A DNA stretch of 64,000 bases from Pseudomonadota bacterium (GCA_021848605.1 JAJZUM010000001.1:1-64000), one strand, 5' to 3'; positions 18,071 to 28,660 are shown, counted from the first letter of the stretch. Made by a program: numbers and translations. The notes: generated by a model from the sequence alone, not told the origin.

Positions 18071-18568
18071 TCAAAATACTCCATAGACATAAACCAGATG
18101 CAGTACACATGCTGCTGCCATACCAGCCAGTACATCATCCAGCATCACGCCCCAACCGCCGCCAACCCTTTGGTCCAGCCAGCGAATGGGCCAAGGTTTG
18201 AGAATGTCAAAGAAACGGAACAACACAAAACCGGCCAACAGCCCAGGCCAAAGTTTATGGCGACCAACAAGAAGCGGATAAAGTGCCAACCATTGGCCTA
18301 CCCATTCATCAATTACAATAGCAGAATGATCATGGACACCTAAATCCTTGCCTGTACGGGTGGCTGCAATCACGCCAAGAACAAAAAAAGCCAACACCCA
18401 GAGCGCATTCTGAATCAGACTCAGATGAACCATCCAGGGAACAAAAACCAGCGCTGCCAGCGAACCCATTGTACCCGGAGCAAAGGGGGAAAGACCTGAG
18501 CCCAGACCTACCGCCCACCAATGCCAGATGTTGCGTGCATTCCAACCGTTCAGGCTTTTCCTGTTCAA
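18071..18568 (-). CDS. pgpA: Phosphatidylglycerophosphatase A
   Basis: A 165-aa inner-membrane enzyme that removes phosphate from phosphatidylglycerophosphate to make phosphatidylglycerol. The family signatures GLGSGLSPFAPGTMGSL near the N-terminus, then VIDEWVGQWLAL, FRFFDILKPWPI and MLDDVLAGMAA are all visible, with several membrane segments. It starts on the thiL stop (ATGA), in the conserved nusB-thiL-pgpA order. Confidence 0.93.
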   Translation of the reverse strand: MNRKSLNGWNARNIWHWWAVGLGSGLSPFAPGTMGSLAALVFVPWMVHLSLIQNALWVLAFFVLGVIAATRTGKDLGVHDHSAIVIDEWVGQWLALYPLLVGRHKLWPGLLAGFVLFRFFDILKPWPIRWLDQRVGGGWGVMLDDVLAGMAAACVLHLVYVYGVF

Positions 18569-19488
18569 AAGTGTCTGTATCCTGTCGTCATTCCAACCGA
18601 TTGTAGCTGCCCATCCACTCCAAGGACACGCAAACCGGGCTCAGCCACAACTCTTCCGATACGAGTCAAAGGCAAGTTCACATCACCCGCCCAAAAACAA
18701 TCTTCTGCGGCTGTCCACAACAATTCATAATCATCACCACCACAAAGGACATCTTCCCAAAGTGGCTTAAGACCGTCTTGTGTATGGCGAGGCAGTCGAG
18801 CTTCTTCAACAACAGCACCAACCTGGGATGCTTTCAGGATGTGCCCCATATCCTGAAGGAGCCCATCCGAGATATCGATCATGGCATGCACCTGGCCCCT
18901 CAACTGCCTGGCAAGATCCAACCGGGGTTGTGGATAGTCCAGATGGCGGCACCATCGTTCCGGTTCGGGCTGCCCACTCACACGTTGACGCAGGCTTGCC
19001 GCCGCCTCGCCAGGAAAGCCGCTGACCCATATGGTATCCCCAACGTGTGCACCACCACGTCGTATGGCTTGTCCCATGGGTACATCCCCGCCAACGGTAA
19101 CCGTGATCGTCAAACAGGACCCACGTGTTGTATCACCACCAACCAGCACGACCCCTGTCGCATCCGCCAGTTCAAAAAATCCGGTACTAAAGTCCTTTAA
19201 CCATATGGGGTCAGCCTCAGGCAAAGTCAAGGCCAAGGTTGCCCAAATCGGCTCTGCCCCCATGGCGGCAAGATCAGACAAGTTGACTGCCAAACACTTC
19301 CAGCCAATCGCATGAGCTGAGGTCCCGATAAGAAAATGTCGTCCCTCAACCAAAGTATCCGTGCATACCACCGACTGGCGACCCGGCCGGGGATTCAACA
19401 CCGCCGCATCATCACCAATACCAATACTGACGATCCCGGGACTGAACGGGCGCTCAAAAAAACAACGAATCAGCTCAAACTCATCCAT
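18565..19488 (-). CDS. thiL: Thiamine-monophosphate kinase
   Basis: A 307-aa kinase that phosphorylates thiamine monophosphate to the active cofactor. The N-terminus MDEFELIRCFF leads to the ATP-binding SIGIGDDAAVL, then TDTLVEGRHF, GGDTTRG and MIDISDGLLQDM. I chose ATG 19488, which matches the usual family start and has AAGG five bases upstream. An in-frame ATG at 19500 and a longer frame to 19539 exist. The start lies just inside the 3' end of nusB. Confidence 0.93.
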   Translation of the reverse strand: MDEFELIRCFFERPFSPGIVSIGIGDDAAVLNPRPGRQSVVCTDTLVEGRHFLIGTSAHAIGWKCLAVNLSDLAAMGAEPIWATLALTLPEADPIWLKDFSTGFFELADATGVVLVGGDTTRGSCLTITVTVGGDVPMGQAIRRGGAHVGDTIWVSGFPGEAAASLRQRVSGQPEPERWCRHLDYPQPRLDLARQLRGQVHAMIDISDGLLQDMGHILKASQVGAVVEEARLPRHTQDGLKPLWEDVLCGGDDYELLWTAAEDCFWAGDVNLPLTRIGRVVAEPGLRVLGVDGQLQSVGMTTGYRHF

Positions 19489-19939
19489 TACGACCTTCAT
19501 GAGGACGTAACTGACGTGCAAGCCGATCCAGAATAGCATTCACATAACGATGTCCATCACTTGTCCCGAAATACACTGTGAGATCTACTACTTCACTAAT
19601 TACAACCTCTCGCGGAACATCAAGACGAAATCGCAGTTCATAACACCCAATCAGCAAGGCAGCATGCTCGACCGGGGTCAGTTGCGACCAAGGGCGATCC
19701 AGCAAAGGCTCAACATCAGTCTCGAGAACAACGCGTTCACGGACCACACCACTGAGCAGTTCATGCATATAATCGGCATCGGTACGACGTAGATCATTGG
19801 TTGCCCGGCAACGCGCCTCAATATCCACGGCAGAATGCCCGGTCAGCACATGCTCATACAAGCCCTGCAATACAAAACGCCGGGCGCGTCGCCGCGCCGC
19901 CGGCTTGAAATCCCGTTCCCGAGCCTGATGATCCGACAT
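19481..19939 (-). CDS. nusB: Transcription antitermination factor NusB
   Basis: A 152-aa all-helical RNA-binding protein that, with NusE (S10), binds boxA of rRNA leaders and prevents premature termination. The Arg-rich N-terminus (ARRRARRFVLQGLYEH) and LTPVEHAALLIGCYEL, then EVVDLTVYFGTSDGHRYVNAIL are typical. It is joined to ribH by TAATG at 19939 and overlaps the thiL start by eight bases. Confidence 0.94.
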   Translation of the reverse strand: MSDHQARERDFKPAARRRARRFVLQGLYEHVLTGHSAVDIEARCRATNDLRRTDADYMHELLSGVVRERVVLETDVEPLLDRPWSQLTPVEHAALLIGCYELRFRLDVPREVVISEVVDLTVYFGTSDGHRYVNAILDRLARQLRPHEGRNG

Positions 19940-20415
19940 TAAACCACCTGTTGCAACAACGAGACCATTTCCAGGGCCGCACGAGCCGCATCCTCGCCCT
20001 TGTTCCCCGCTTTGGTACCACTGCGCTCAATCGCCTGCTCAATGGTATCCGTGGTCAGAACACCAAAAATAACCGGAACACCTGTTTCCATCTGAACCAT
20101 GGCAAGACCCTTGCTACACTCACCGGCGACATAATCAAAATGTGGTGTACCGCCACGAATCACTGCCCCTAAGGCAATCACTGCATCATAACGACCGGTC
20201 GCTACGAGCTTGCGCACCAGAACCGGCATTTCCCATGCCCCTGGACAACGCGCCACCGTAATGGACTGGGCGGGTACACCATGCCGCTGAAGCGTATCGA
20301 GTGCACCGGTGAGCAGTGACTCAACCACAAAGCTGTTAAACCGCCCGACAACAATGGCGTAGCGTCCCTGGGACGCCTGACTGAACACACCTTCCAGAAC
20401 CTGGACCTGCTGCAT
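19939..20415 (-). CDS. ribH: 6,7-dimethyl-8-ribityllumazine synthase
   Basis: A 158-aa enzyme that condenses the ribitylaminouracil with dihydroxybutanone phosphate in the last-but-one step of riboflavin synthesis. Motifs [38 protein letters not shown] and [11 protein letters not shown] are conserved. ATG 20415 is preferred because AGGAG stands nine bases ahead. A GTG two codons upstream (20421) is too close to that site. Confidence 0.95.
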   Translation of the reverse strand: MQQVQVLEGVFSQASQGRYAIVVGRFNSFVVESLLTGALDTLQRHGVPAQSITVARCPGAWEMPVLVRKLVATGRYDAVIALGAVIRGGTPHFDYVAGECSKGLAMVQMETGVPVIFGVLTTDTIEQAIERSGTKAGNKGEDAARAALEMVSLLQQVV

Positions 20416-20433
20416 AAACACAAACTCCTCTGT

Positions 20434-21552
20434 TTAAGACCGTTGAACCTGTTCCGCATCAGGAGCAGGCAAATATTCGACAATTTCCAGATCAAAGCCA
20501 GACAGGGCATGAAAACGGATTGGTGAGCTCAACAAACGCATCCTTCGAACTCCAAGGTGGTGCAAGATTTGTGCTCCTGTACCAATGCTGCGATAAGTCA
20601 TCGAACTACGGCCATTTCCCCGTGACTGGGGTAGGGCATCCAGTTGCTCCATCAAATCGGCAAAGCGCAAATCCTGTCCCAGCAGGACCAGCACGCCACA
20701 TGCGGATTGACGAATCGTTTGCATCGCAGCATGCAAGTCCCAACCAGAACCACTGCCCCGAATGCGTAGAAGATCACGCGACGGATTCAGCGCATGCACC
20801 CGAACCGTCGGAGTTCCTTGTTCCAGGTCACCATGCACCAAGGCCAGATGAGTATGACCACTCGCTACATCCTTGAAGACAACCGCCCTGAAACTCCCCC
20901 AGATTGTCTCCAGAACCTGCTCGCGTTCCGGCTGTACTGTCTGTTCATGCACCATCCGATAATGAATTAAATCAGCAATCGTGCCCATCTTCAGACCGTG
21001 TTCAGCCGCAAAGCCTTCCAGATCAGGACGACGAGCCATACTGCCGTCTTCATTCATGACTTCAACAATAACGGCTGCAGGCTCCATGCCCGCCAGCGTC
21101 ATCAGATCGCAACCAGCTTCAGTATGACCTGCCCGTACCAGAACACCACCCGGCTGCGCCATCAGTGGAAAGATATGCCCTGGCATAACAATATCACGCG
21201 GTCCGGCATGACGTGCCACGGCCACGCGCACCGTATGAGCACGATCTGCAGCCGAGATACCTGTACTCACGCCCTCGGCAGCCTCAATCGAAACGGTAAA
21301 GTTGGTACCATGGCTGGAACCATTGCGATCAACCATCAGCGGCAGGTTCAACTGCTGGCAGCGCTCCGGGGTTAGGGTCAGACAGATCAGACCTCGGGCA
21401 TAACGCGCCATGAAGTTGATATCTTCAGGTCGCACACACTCGGCAGCCATCACCAGATCGCCTTCGTTTTCCCGATCCTCGTCATCCATCAGAATGATCA
21501 TGCGCCCGGCGCGCAAATCCTCCAGCAATTCATCGACACGACTGATTGCCAT
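20434..21552 (-). CDS. ribB: 3,4-dihydroxy-2-butanone 4-phosphate synthase with degenerate GTP cyclohydrolase II domain
   Basis: A 372-aa two-domain protein. Residues 1 to about 200 are a full Rib[43 protein letters not shown] and [12 protein letters not shown] carry the metal and substrate residues. The C-terminal 165 residues follow the RibA fold, but the zinc cysteines are gone; the place of ECLTGD...RCDCG reads [20 protein letters not shown]. The QEGRG motif is also lost. So it likely makes only the four-carbon unit, and the separate ribA gene supplies the GTP reaction. Bifunctional-looking proteins of this kind are known as RibBX types. Confidence 0.92.
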   Translation of the reverse strand: MAISRVDELLEDLRAGRMIILMDDEDRENEGDLVMAAECVRPEDINFMARYARGLICLTLTPERCQQLNLPLMVDRNGSSHGTNFTVSIEAAEGVSTGISAADRAHTVRVAVARHAGPRDIVMPGHIFPLMAQPGGVLVRAGHTEAGCDLMTLAGMEPAAVIVEVMNEDGSMARRPDLEGFAAEHGLKMGTIADLIHYRMVHEQTVQPEREQVLETIWGSFRAVVFKDVASGHTHLALVHGDLEQGTPTVRVHALNPSRDLLRIRGSGSGWDLHAAMQTIRQSACGVLVLLGQDLRFADLMEQLDALPQSRGNGRSSMTYRSIGTGAQILHHLGVRRMRLLSSPIRFHALSGFDLEIVEYLPAPDAEQVQRS

Positions 21553-21568
21553 AATCGCTCAGATCTCC

Positions 21569-22216
21569 TCAAAGATAGCCATGACGGGACAGAAAATCAC
21601 TGCTAATACCTCCAGAGTCCGGATGTGTACGCTCCATCAAACGCTCAAGATAACGTGCCACCAAATCAACTTCGAGATTCACGCGCACACCAGGACGCCA
21701 AAGTTCCAAGGCCGTATGCGACATGGTGTGCGGCACCAAGGTCAAACTGAACACATCAGCTTCGAGCCCATTGACGGTCAGGCTAATGCCATCAACCGCA
21801 ATCGAGCCTTTTAGGGCAATATAGCGCAGAAGTTCCTTAGGTGCGCGGATACGGTATTGCCAAGAACGTGCTTCAGGTGTTACCGACACAATATTTCCCA
21901 CACCGTCTACATGCCCACTGACCATATGCCCACCAAAGCGGCTGCTTGGCTGCATGGCTTTCTCAAGGTTGAGTAACTGGCCTGGATGCCAGTCCAGCAG
22001 GGTCGAGTGCCGGGCAGTTTCCAGCGAGACATCGGCGCAGAAAGCCTGACCGGAAAAAGATACAACCGTCAGACAAATTCCCTGGGTGGCAATCGAATCA
22101 CCCAGATGGACATCCTGCATGGCAAGATTTCCGGTATCCACCGCAATGCGCCAATCGCCTCCCCGTGCTTCCCGGCTTTTTAGACGGCCAACTGCCTCAA
22201 TCAATCCGGTAAACAT
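21569..22216 (-). CDS. ribE: Riboflavin synthase alpha subunit
   Basis: A 215-aa enzyme that dismutates two lumazines to riboflavin. The internal duplication of the lumazine-binding domain is visible: [12 protein letters not shown] with GDSIATQGICLTV in the first half, and GHVDGVGNIVSV with GSIAVDGISLTVNGL in the second. The start lies inside the last 16 bases of ribD with GAGG ahead of it. The symbol ribC is used in E. coli for the same enzyme. Confidence 0.95.
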   Translation of the reverse strand: MFTGLIEAVGRLKSREARGGDWRIAVDTGNLAMQDVHLGDSIATQGICLTVVSFSGQAFCADVSLETARHSTLLDWHPGQLLNLEKAMQPSSRFGGHMVSGHVDGVGNIVSVTPEARSWQYRIRAPKELLRYIALKGSIAVDGISLTVNGLEADVFSLTLVPHTMSHTALELWRPGVRVNLEVDLVARYLERLMERTHPDSGGISSDFLSRHGYL

Positions 22217-23319
22217 GCTTGCGGCCTCAAAATCATTCGAAGATCATCACCAACCTGGCGCAGATCACACAGAGACAGACGTTGCTGTTGCGACATGTCC
22301 TGCATCGGCCAATCCAGCAATGGCCGAGCCGAAGACCCCAGCAAGGTCATCGCCTGGTACAGTACCCATTCATCCACTAGGCTGGCACGCATGAAAGCCC
22401 CTGCCAGGGTCGGCCCAGCTTCCAGTAAAATTTCCTGAATGGAACGAGAAGCCAACCAACTCAGCACCCTTCGTGGTTCCAAATTGGGTCCATCAAACCC
22501 CTGGAGGATGACACCATCCGGATAATCATTCGGTTGATGCTGCAAGGGGCCCGCAGCGTGCAGAATCATGACCCGCTCAGGTTCTGTCCTGAATATACGT
22601 GCCTCAACAGGGGTTCGCAAGCAACGATCCATGATCACTCGCCAGGGCTGTGGGCGCAGGGGGGCGACACCCTCTTCCCATAACTCAGGCCTCAGGGTCA
22701 GTTCCGGGTCATCGGCCAATACCGTTCCAACCCCCGTCACAATGGCATCGGAAAGAGCACGCCAGTGCTGGACATCTGAACGTGCTGGAGCCGCGGTAAT
22801 CCACTTGGACTGACCATTGGCCATCGCCGTACGCCCATCGATGCTTCCGGCAGTCTTGAGACGGACCCAAGGCATGCCATACTGCATGCGACGTAAAAAT
22901 CCCGAATTGAGTGAACGAGCCTGATGTTCAAGCACACCCACATCAACATCAATTCCAGCTTGGCGCAGCAGCGACAGACCTCGTCCAGCAACCTCAGGAT
23001 TGGGGTCCAGATGTGCCGCGACCACACGGCGTACGCCTGCGTCAACAAGCGCCAGCGCACAAGGTCCGGTGCGCCCTGTATGGGCACAGGGTTCAAGTGT
23101 CACATAGGCTGTGGCACCTCGCGCCCGCGCACCCGCCCGACGCAGTGCAACAACCTCGGCATGAGGGCCACCAGCCCGCTCATGCCAGCCTTCGCCAACA
23201 ACTTCGTGGCCCACAACCAGGACGCAGCCGACGCGAGGATTGGGATGCGTTGTATACTGACCACGCCTTGCTAACTGCAAAGCCCGCCCCATCCAGGCCT
23301 GATCTTCAGGAAGGCTCAT
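22201..23319 (-). CDS. ribD: Bifunctional riboflavin deaminase/reductase
   Basis: A 372-aa enzyme that deaminates then reduces the pyrimidine intermediate. The N-terminal deaminase has the zinc motif HAEVVAL with [11 protein letters not shown]; the C-terminal reductase domain starts near residue 145 ([13 protein letters not shown]) and contains [12 protein letters not shown] and the late [12 protein letters not shown] chose ATG 23319 ([10 protein letters not shown]), 14 bases inside the nrdR 3' end, instead of the longer open frame to 23409. Confidence 0.94.
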   Translation of the reverse strand: MSLPEDQAWMGRALQLARRGQYTTHPNPRVGCVLVVGHEVVGEGWHERAGGPHAEVVALRRAGARARGATAYVTLEPCAHTGRTGPCALALVDAGVRRVVAAHLDPNPEVAGRGLSLLRQAGIDVDVGVLEHQARSLNSGFLRRMQYGMPWVRLKTAGSIDGRTAMANGQSKWITAAPARSDVQHWRALSDAIVTGVGTVLADDPELTLRPELWEEGVAPLRPQPWRVIMDRCLRTPVEARIFRTEPERVMILHAAGPLQHQPNDYPDGVILQGFDGPNLEPRRVLSWLASRSIQEILLEAGPTLAGAFMRASLVDEWVLYQAMTLLGSSARPLLDWPMQDMSQQQRLSLCDLRQVGDDLRMILRPQACLPD

Positions 23320-23773
23320 CCGCCACACCATCCAGATGATCCAGCACGGTCCTGAATTCGGCCAAATCATCAAAATTGCGATAAACCGAGGCAAAACGCA
23401 CATACGCAACCTGGTCTAACTGACGCAGCTCCTCCATGAGCAGCTCACCGATCATACGCGCCCTGACTTCCCGTTCACCGGTTGCGCGCAACCGGGAAAG
23501 CACACGGTGCAAACTCGCATCAATGGATTCCATGCTGACGGGTCTTTTTTGTAAAGCCAGCATGATCCCCTTGCGAATTTTGCTCTCATCAAAAGGCTGA
23601 ACGGTTCCATCCGACTTGACGACCCTGGGCATAACCAATTCAGCAGTTTCAAAGGTCGTGAATCGCTCTCCGCAACGGACACACTCACGCCGCCTGCGCA
23701 CCTGACTGCCTTCGGCCGCCAACCGTGAGTCAATAACTTTAGTGTCATCCGCACTACAGAAAGGGCAATGCAC
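23306..23773 (-). CDS. nrdR: Transcriptional repressor NrdR
   Basis: A 155-aa repressor of ribonucleotide reductase genes. The N-terminal zinc ribbon has Cys3, Cys6 ([17 protein letters not shown]), then Cys31 and Cys34 ([12 protein letters not shown]). An ATP-cone domain follows ([20 protein letters not shown]), which senses ATP and dATP. It binds NrdR boxes upstream of nrd operons; none is seen here. The gap to glyA is three bases and ribD overlaps its end. Confidence 0.95.
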   Translation of the reverse strand: MHCPFCSADDTKVIDSRLAAEGSQVRRRRECVRCGERFTTFETAELVMPRVVKSDGTVQPFDESKIRKGIMLALQKRPVSMESIDASLHRVLSRLRATGEREVRARMIGELLMEELRQLDQVAYVRFASVYRNFDDLAEFRTVLDHLDGVADEPS

Positions 23774-23776
23774 GGT

Positions 23777-25033
23777 TTAGCCGCCGTAGACCGGAAAACG
23801 CTGACACAGAGCATGCACGCGTTGCGCAATCTGGTCTTGCAGTCCCGTGTCCTCAAGGTGATCGAGAATATCGCACATCCATCCGGCAAGCTCTTTGACC
23901 TCAACCTCTTTAAGTCCACGGGTGGTCACCGCCGGAGTACCTACACGAATACCCGAGGTCACAAAAGGCGACAAGGGATCATTGGGCACCGCATTTTTGT
24001 TCACGGTGATCCCTGCACGGCCAAGCGCTGCATCCGCATCCTTGCCCGTCAGGCCCTGCCGAATCAGCGATACGAGGAAGAGGTGATTATCCGTACCACC
24101 CGAGACCACATCATATCCCCGCTGGATAAATACTTGAGCCATGGCACGGGCATTGGCGACAACCTGTTGCTGATAAGCCACAAATTCCGGACTCATCGCC
24201 TCCTTGAAACAGACCGCCTTGGCAGCAATCACATGTTCCAGAGGCCCGCCCTGAATGCCAGGAAATACGGCCGAGTTCAGTTTTTTCTCAATTTCAGGAT
24301 TGGCGCGCGCCAAAATAAGACCAGAACGAGGACCACGCAGGGTCTTGTGCGTTGTTGTGGTGGTCACATCCGCAATCTGAACCGGGCTTGGGTACACCCC
24401 AGCTGCAACCAGACCCGCCACATGAGCCATATCGACCATGAGATAGGCGCCAACCTGATCGGCGATGGCACGAAACCGCTGCCAGTCCATGACCCGGGAG
24501 TAGGCAGAAAAACCTGCAATGATCATGCGTGGCTGATGTTCGAGTGCCAAACGCTGGACTTCATCATAATCCACCTCGCCGCTAGCTGGATTAAGGCCGT
24601 ACTGGACCGAACGGTAGACCTTGCCGGAAAAATTAACCGATGCGCCATGAGTCAAATGGCCACCATGAGCGAGACTCATCCCAAGCACAGTATCCCCGCC
24701 CTGCAGAAGAGCCAGAAAAACCGCCGCATTAGCCTGAGATCCAGCATGCGGCTGAACATTCGCATAGTCAGCACCAAACAGCTTCTTGGCTCGATCAATG
24801 GCCAGTTGCTCAATATGATCGACATACATACATCCACCGTAATAACGCTTTCCAGGATAGCCTTCAGCATATTTGTTCGTCAAAACCGAGCCCTGCGCCT
24901 CCATGACAGCAGGCGAACAATAATTCTCTGAAGCGATCAGCTCAATATGATCCTCCTGGCGACGGCGCTCCTGTTCCATGGCAACAAAAACATCGGGGTC
25001 CTGATCGGCAAGACGAACACGGGTATCAAACAT
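23777..25033 (-). CDS. glyA: Serine hydroxymethyltransferase
   Basis: A 418-aa PLP enzyme that interconverts serine and glycine with tetrahydrofolate and feeds one-carbon metabolism. The PLP Lys is Lys230 in [16 protein letters not shown]-terminal [13 protein letters not shown] and [14 protein letters not shown] are typical. Start ATG 25033 has TGAGG upstream. It is first of the run glyA-nrdR-ribD. About 80 non-coding bases separate it from ppx. Confidence 0.96.
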   Translation of the reverse strand: MFDTRVRLADQDPDVFVAMEQERRRQEDHIELIASENYCSPAVMEAQGSVLTNKYAEGYPGKRYYGGCMYVDHIEQLAIDRAKKLFGADYANVQPHAGSQANAAVFLALLQGGDTVLGMSLAHGGHLTHGASVNFSGKVYRSVQYGLNPASGEVDYDEVQRLALEHQPRMIIAGFSAYSRVMDWQRFRAIADQVGAYLMVDMAHVAGLVAAGVYPSPVQIADVTTTTTHKTLRGPRSGLILARANPEIEKKLNSAVFPGIQGGPLEHVIAAKAVCFKEAMSPEFVAYQQQVVANARAMAQVFIQRGYDVVSGGTDNHLFLVSLIRQGLTGKDADAALGRAGITVNKNAVPNDPLSPFVTSGIRVGTPAVTTRGLKEVEVKELAGWMCDILDHLEDTGLQDQIAQRVHALCQRFPVYGG

Positions 25034-25114
25034 GCGAACCTCAATACATGGTCGGGTTGAAAAGAAAAATCTTCAGCGGTATTGTACCGCAAAACCGGCC
25101 GGACCTGTTGCTTC

Positions 25115-26611
25115 TCAGCGGAAAAACAACGTCCAGTCCAAAGCCGAGGTATACTCTTGCTCCTGTTGCAAATCCATCAAGGTCAGAGGATTACGATCAA
25201 GCCAACCTTTTGGAAACTCCAGATGAACAGTGTTTTCCCGAAAAAGCAACAGCCAGCGAGGCAAGGGATCACGCTGCCTTGAGTGATGCATGAGAACGGC
25301 TAGACGCAGTAGGAAGCAGCCGAGCAAGAGACTTGGCCCACCTGCTTCACGCATGGCCTGAACCTGCTCATCCCGAATCTTGCGCCGATGTGCACCTACC
25401 AACAATGCAAGCCGCTCCTGTTCAAGCCGGGAAAAGCCGGACATATCAGAATATTGCAGCAAATAGGCACCATGTTTGTGAAATCCGCTATGGGAAACAC
25501 CCAGACCCACTTCATGAAGCTCGGCAGCCTGCAGCAGGAGTGCCTCATCGAAAACAAAACCGGTATCGGCCTGTGCTGCCAGAATCAGCGTCCTCATGGT
25601 ATTGCGAACCCTAGCTGCCTGCTCGACATCAACCCGATACCGGCGCTGCATGGCAACAACTGTTCTCTGACGCACATCCTCATGATTAAAGCGCCCCATC
25701 ATGTCATACAGCACACCCTCACGCAGGGCACCATCGCTGTAGTACATGGTTTCAATCCCCAGCTCCTGGAAAAACCCCTGGGCAATGCTTAATCCAGCCG
25801 CCAGTAGAGGGCGCCGGTCATCCTTGATCCCGGGAAGATTAATCTCATCAGCATGGCGAAAAGAGGCCACCAGGTCCATCAATTGATCCAGATCCTCATG
25901 TTTGATGAACTCTCTGCCCTCTGCCCAACCAAGAGCCTGCAGCACACCAAGAATAGCCTTGATGGTTCCAGAAGAGCCGATAGCCACATCCCAACCCAGT
26001 TCACGGTATTCCTGTGCAATCAGGTTGACCTGCTGCCGAGCCGCCAATACGGCCTGTTTGAGCGCAGAACGCTGCAAGGAACCATCTGCGAAAAATCGAC
26101 GCTGAAAACTAACACAACCCATGTGCAGCGACTCAAGCAAAAGCGGTTCATGGGATTCACCAATAATAAATTCAGTTGATCCCCCACCAATATCAACCAC
26201 CAACTGACGTCCCCGATTAACCTGGGTATGAGATACACCCAGATAAATCAGGCGAGCCTCTTCCCGCCCCGATATCACCTCAATCGGACGTCCAAGGAGG
26301 CGTTCGGCCTTTTTCAGAAACGGACCAGCATTACGCGCCACCCGGAGTGCATTGGTGGCAACGACCCGCAAACTGCCGGGCTGTACACCCCGAATATGCT
26401 GGGCAAATCGCCCCAGACAGGCAAGAGCCCGCTCCTGAGTGGGCTCATCCAATCGCCCGCGCTCATCCAGACCGGCTGCCAACTGCACCTTCTCAGACAA
26501 CCGGTCTATAACCTGCATCGCACCATGTTCTGGTCGAGCCACGACCATATGAAAGCTGTTTGACCCTAGATCCATGGCGGCCAACAGATCGATCGTCTCC
26601 GGTTCCTGCAT
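25115..26611 (-). CDS. ppx: Exopolyphosphatase of the Ppx/GppA family
   Basis: A 498-aa phosphohydrolase. The N-terminal ASKHA fold starts AAMDLGSNSFHMVVAR, and VVDIGGGSTEFIIG and GSSGTIKAILGVL follow. An HD-like helical domain lies after residue 320 (AAELHEVGLGVSHSGFHKHGAYLL). Length and layout fit Ppx, which trims polyphosphate to phosphate; GppA, which cleaves pppGpp, is the alternative. GAGGAGAAG precedes ATG 26611. It is divergent from trxA. Confidence 0.9.
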   Translation of the reverse strand: MQEPETIDLLAAMDLGSNSFHMVVARPEHGAMQVIDRLSEKVQLAAGLDERGRLDEPTQERALACLGRFAQHIRGVQPGSLRVVATNALRVARNAGPFLKKAERLLGRPIEVISGREEARLIYLGVSHTQVNRGRQLVVDIGGGSTEFIIGESHEPLLLESLHMGCVSFQRRFFADGSLQRSALKQAVLAARQQVNLIAQEYRELGWDVAIGSSGTIKAILGVLQALGWAEGREFIKHEDLDQLMDLVASFRHADEINLPGIKDDRRPLLAAGLSIAQGFFQELGIETMYYSDGALREGVLYDMMGRFNHEDVRQRTVVAMQRRYRVDVEQAARVRNTMRTLILAAQADTGFVFDEALLLQAAELHEVGLGVSHSGFHKHGAYLLQYSDMSGFSRLEQERLALLVGAHRRKIRDEQVQAMREAGGPSLLLGCFLLRLAVLMHHSRQRDPLPRWLLLFRENTVHLEFPKGWLDRNPLTLMDLQQEQEYTSALDWTLFFR

Positions 26612-26762
26612 GACTTCTCCTCAAGTAAAGCAATCCGCTACCAAACAGATACCAAGGTTGGCTCAGACAAAAATCCGGGCCATTCAAATCGGCAGGTCTA
26701 TACACACCTAAAAAAAATGTTACCATGTTACGGCATTGTTTCCCACTGAAGAGGAGCGTTCC

Positions 26763-27092
26763 ATGAGTTCGGAACTGATCGTACATACATCCGACAATAG
26801 TTTTGACAGCGATGTGCTGAAATCCGATTTGCCGGTTCTGGTGGACTACTGGGCACCATGGTGCGGCCCATGCAAAATGGTGGCACCCATTCTTGATGAA
26901 ATTGCAGCGGAGTATCAAGGCCGATTGCGCATTGTCAAGGTCAACGTTGATGACAACCCTCTTACAGCTCAAAAATATGGCGTACGGGGTATTCCTACTC
27001 TGACCCTGTTTAAGGCTGGGGATGTGGAAGCAAGCAAGGTTGGCGCTCTTTCCAAATCACAGCTGACTGCTTTTGTTGACTCGCATATCTGA
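26763..27092 (+). CDS. trxA: Thioredoxin 1
   Basis: A 109-aa cytosolic dithiol reductant. The active site is [10 protein letters not shown] with Cys34 and Cys37, followed by the cis-proline region [12 protein letters not shown] 26763 has a GAGGAG about five bases upstream; an upstream in-frame start at 26736 would add nine residues not found in thioredoxins. It lies ahead of rho, an order conserved in E. coli and relatives. Confidence 0.97.
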   Translation: MSSELIVHTSDNSFDSDVLKSDLPVLVDYWAPWCGPCKMVAPILDEIAAEYQGRLRIVKVNVDDNPLTAQKYGVRGIPTLTLFKAGDVEASKVGALSKSQLTAFVDSHI

Positions 27093-27142
27093 ACCATTCA
27101 TGATCCAGACCCATGGAAGGGTTCCCGATCATATAATTCCAT

Positions 27143-27171
27143 TTGACAGCTTGGCTTTAATGGCCTATAAA
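27143..27171 (+). promoter_or_regulatory. Strong sigma-70 promoter for rho
   Basis: TTGACA (27143-27148), a 17-base spacer and TATAAA (27166-27171) give a near-consensus promoter. Transcription would begin near 27178 and leave a leader of about 170 bases before rho. The last 75 bases of that leader are rich in C and U and poor in G, as expected of Rho-loading RNA. Confidence 0.8.
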
Positions 27172-27353
27172 TGGTTAGTGTTGTCTGGTTCAGTCGTTCA
27201 TTTGCGCATACACGTGCCTCTGATCTGCACTGGAATTCCGATCTCAAGACTCTCAATGGACACATCTGGGTTTTCTGTTCCTCAATTACTCGTTGTCGTC
27301 TGCTTCAAGGGTCTGTTTTGGCTGTCTCACCAACTCCAACTATTAACCTATGA
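27171..27353 (+). CDS. Possible 60-codon leader frame ending on the rho start codon
   Basis: An open frame from ATG 27171 encodes 60 residues and ends in TGA overlapping the rho ATG (ATGA at 27350-27353). rho itself has no Shine-Dalgarno. But the ATG lies inside the -10 box of the rho promoter, so only RNA from upstream (trxA) could carry it. The residue pattern is not clearly protein-like. The frame may be chance; if real it would couple leader translation to rho. Confidence 0.2.
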   Translation: MVSVVWFSRSFAHTRASDLHWNSDLKTLNGHIWVFCSSITRCRLLQGSVLAVSPTPTINL

Positions 27354-28609
27354 ATCTCACAGAACTCAAAAAGAAACCTATTGCTGAACTTGTCCAGATT
27401 GCCGAACAAATGGGCCTTGAGAACATGGCCCGCAATCGCAAGCAGGACGTTATCTTTGCCATCCTCAAAACTCATGCCCGTAACGGAGAAGAAATTTTCG
27501 GGGACGGTGTACTGGAAATCCTGCCGGACGGTTTTGGATTCCTGAGATCGCAGGAAGGGTCCTACATGGCCGGCCCGGACGACATCTATGTCTCTCCCAG
27601 CCAGATTCGACGCTTTAACTTGCGTACGGGTGACACGATAACCGGCACGATTCGCCCACCGAAAGAATCTGAACGTTATTTTGCCCTGCTCAAGGTCAAC
27701 CAGATCAACTTCGACTCACCCGAGAACGCTCGGAACAAAATTCTTTTTGAGAATTTGACACCCTTGTTTCCAACACGACGTATGGTTATGGAACTTGGTA
27801 ATGGCTCGACTGAAGATCTGACAGCTCGTGTCATTGATCTGGTATCGCCAGTCGGTAAAGGTCAGCGCTCACTGATTGTAGCGCCACCTAAAGCCGGCAA
27901 AACCATGCTGTTACAGAATGTGGCCCACTCCATTACCCGAAATAATCCAGAATGTTTTCTGATCGTGCTGCTGATCGATGAACGCCCTGAAGAAGTAACT
28001 GAAATGCAGCGGACGGTACGAGGTGAGGTCGTTGCTTCAACCTTTGATGAGCCGCCTGCCCGGCACGTACAAGTTGCTGAAATGGTGATTGAGAAGGCCA
28101 AACGCCTCGTGGAACACCGACGCGACGTCGTTATTCTTCTTGATTCAATTACCCGTCTGGCTCGCGCCTATAACACAGTGATTCCAAGTTCTGGCAAGGT
28201 GCTGACCGGCGGTGTCGATGCGCATGCTCTTGAACGCCCCAAACGTTTCTTTGGGGCAGCACGTAATATCGAAGAAGGCGGATCATTGACGATCATTGCA
28301 ACCGCGCTCATTGAAACCGGCTCCAAAATGGATGAAGTCATCTTTGAAGAATTCAAGGGCACGGGCAATCAGGAAATCAATCTTGATCGCAAGATTGCTG
28401 AAAAGCGGGTTTTTCCTTCCATCAATATCAAAAAATCCGGCACACGACGGGAAGAACGGCTCATCAGTGAAGATGAACTCAAGAAGGTCTGGATTTTGCG
28501 CAAGCTCTTGCATCCCATGGAAGAAATCTCTGCCATCGAATTCCTGCTGGACAAGATGAAAGAGACGAAAACCAACGAAGAGTTCTTCGAGATGATGAAG
28601 CGGCGCTAA
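27350..28609 (+). CDS. rho: Transcription termination factor Rho
   Basis: A 419-aa hexameric RNA helicase. The N-terminal helical and cold-shock-like RNA-binding domain carries GFGFLRS and [19 protein letters not shown]. Walker A is [11 protein letters not shown] near 179, Walker [15 protein letters not shown], the Q-loop follows and the R-loop region is GTGNQEI. Length is exactly that of E. coli Rho. No ribosome-binding site is visible before ATG 27350; the leader may be a target of Rho autoregulation, as known for E. coli rho. Confidence 0.97.
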   Translation: MNLTELKKKPIAELVQIAEQMGLENMARNRKQDVIFAILKTHARNGEEIFGDGVLEILPDGFGFLRSQEGSYMAGPDDIYVSPSQIRRFNLRTGDTITGTIRPPKESERYFALLKVNQINFDSPENARNKILFENLTPLFPTRRMVMELGNGSTEDLTARVIDLVSPVGKGQRSLIVAPPKAGKTMLLQNVAHSITRNNPECFLIVLLIDERPEEVTEMQRTVRGEVVASTFDEPPARHVQVAEMVIEKAKRLVEHRRDVVILLDSITRLARAYNTVIPSSGKVLTGGVDAHALERPKRFFGAARNIEEGGSLTIIATALIETGSKMDEVIFEEFKGTGNQEINLDRKIAEKRVFPSINIKKSGTRREERLISEDELKKVWILRKLLHPMEEISAIEFLLDKMKETKTNEEFFEMMKRR

Positions 28610-28660
28610 GCCGCTTCATCAAAAAACACCCACATATTCATGGATATTGTGTGATGGTGT

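Noticed and set aside
23768-24931. A 387-codon plus-strand open frame
   Set aside because: It is the antisense shadow of nrdR and glyA; the minus-strand proteins are unmistakable.
25034-25114. Glycine riboswitch upstream of glyA, or FMN riboswitch upstream of ribB
   Set aside because: The gaps are too short and carry none of the conserved riboswitch core sequences.
28600-28630. GAAGCGGC/GCCGCTTC hairpin at the rho stop codon as a terminator
   Set aside because: No U-tract follows on the plus strand; the A-run there is not a terminator signal.
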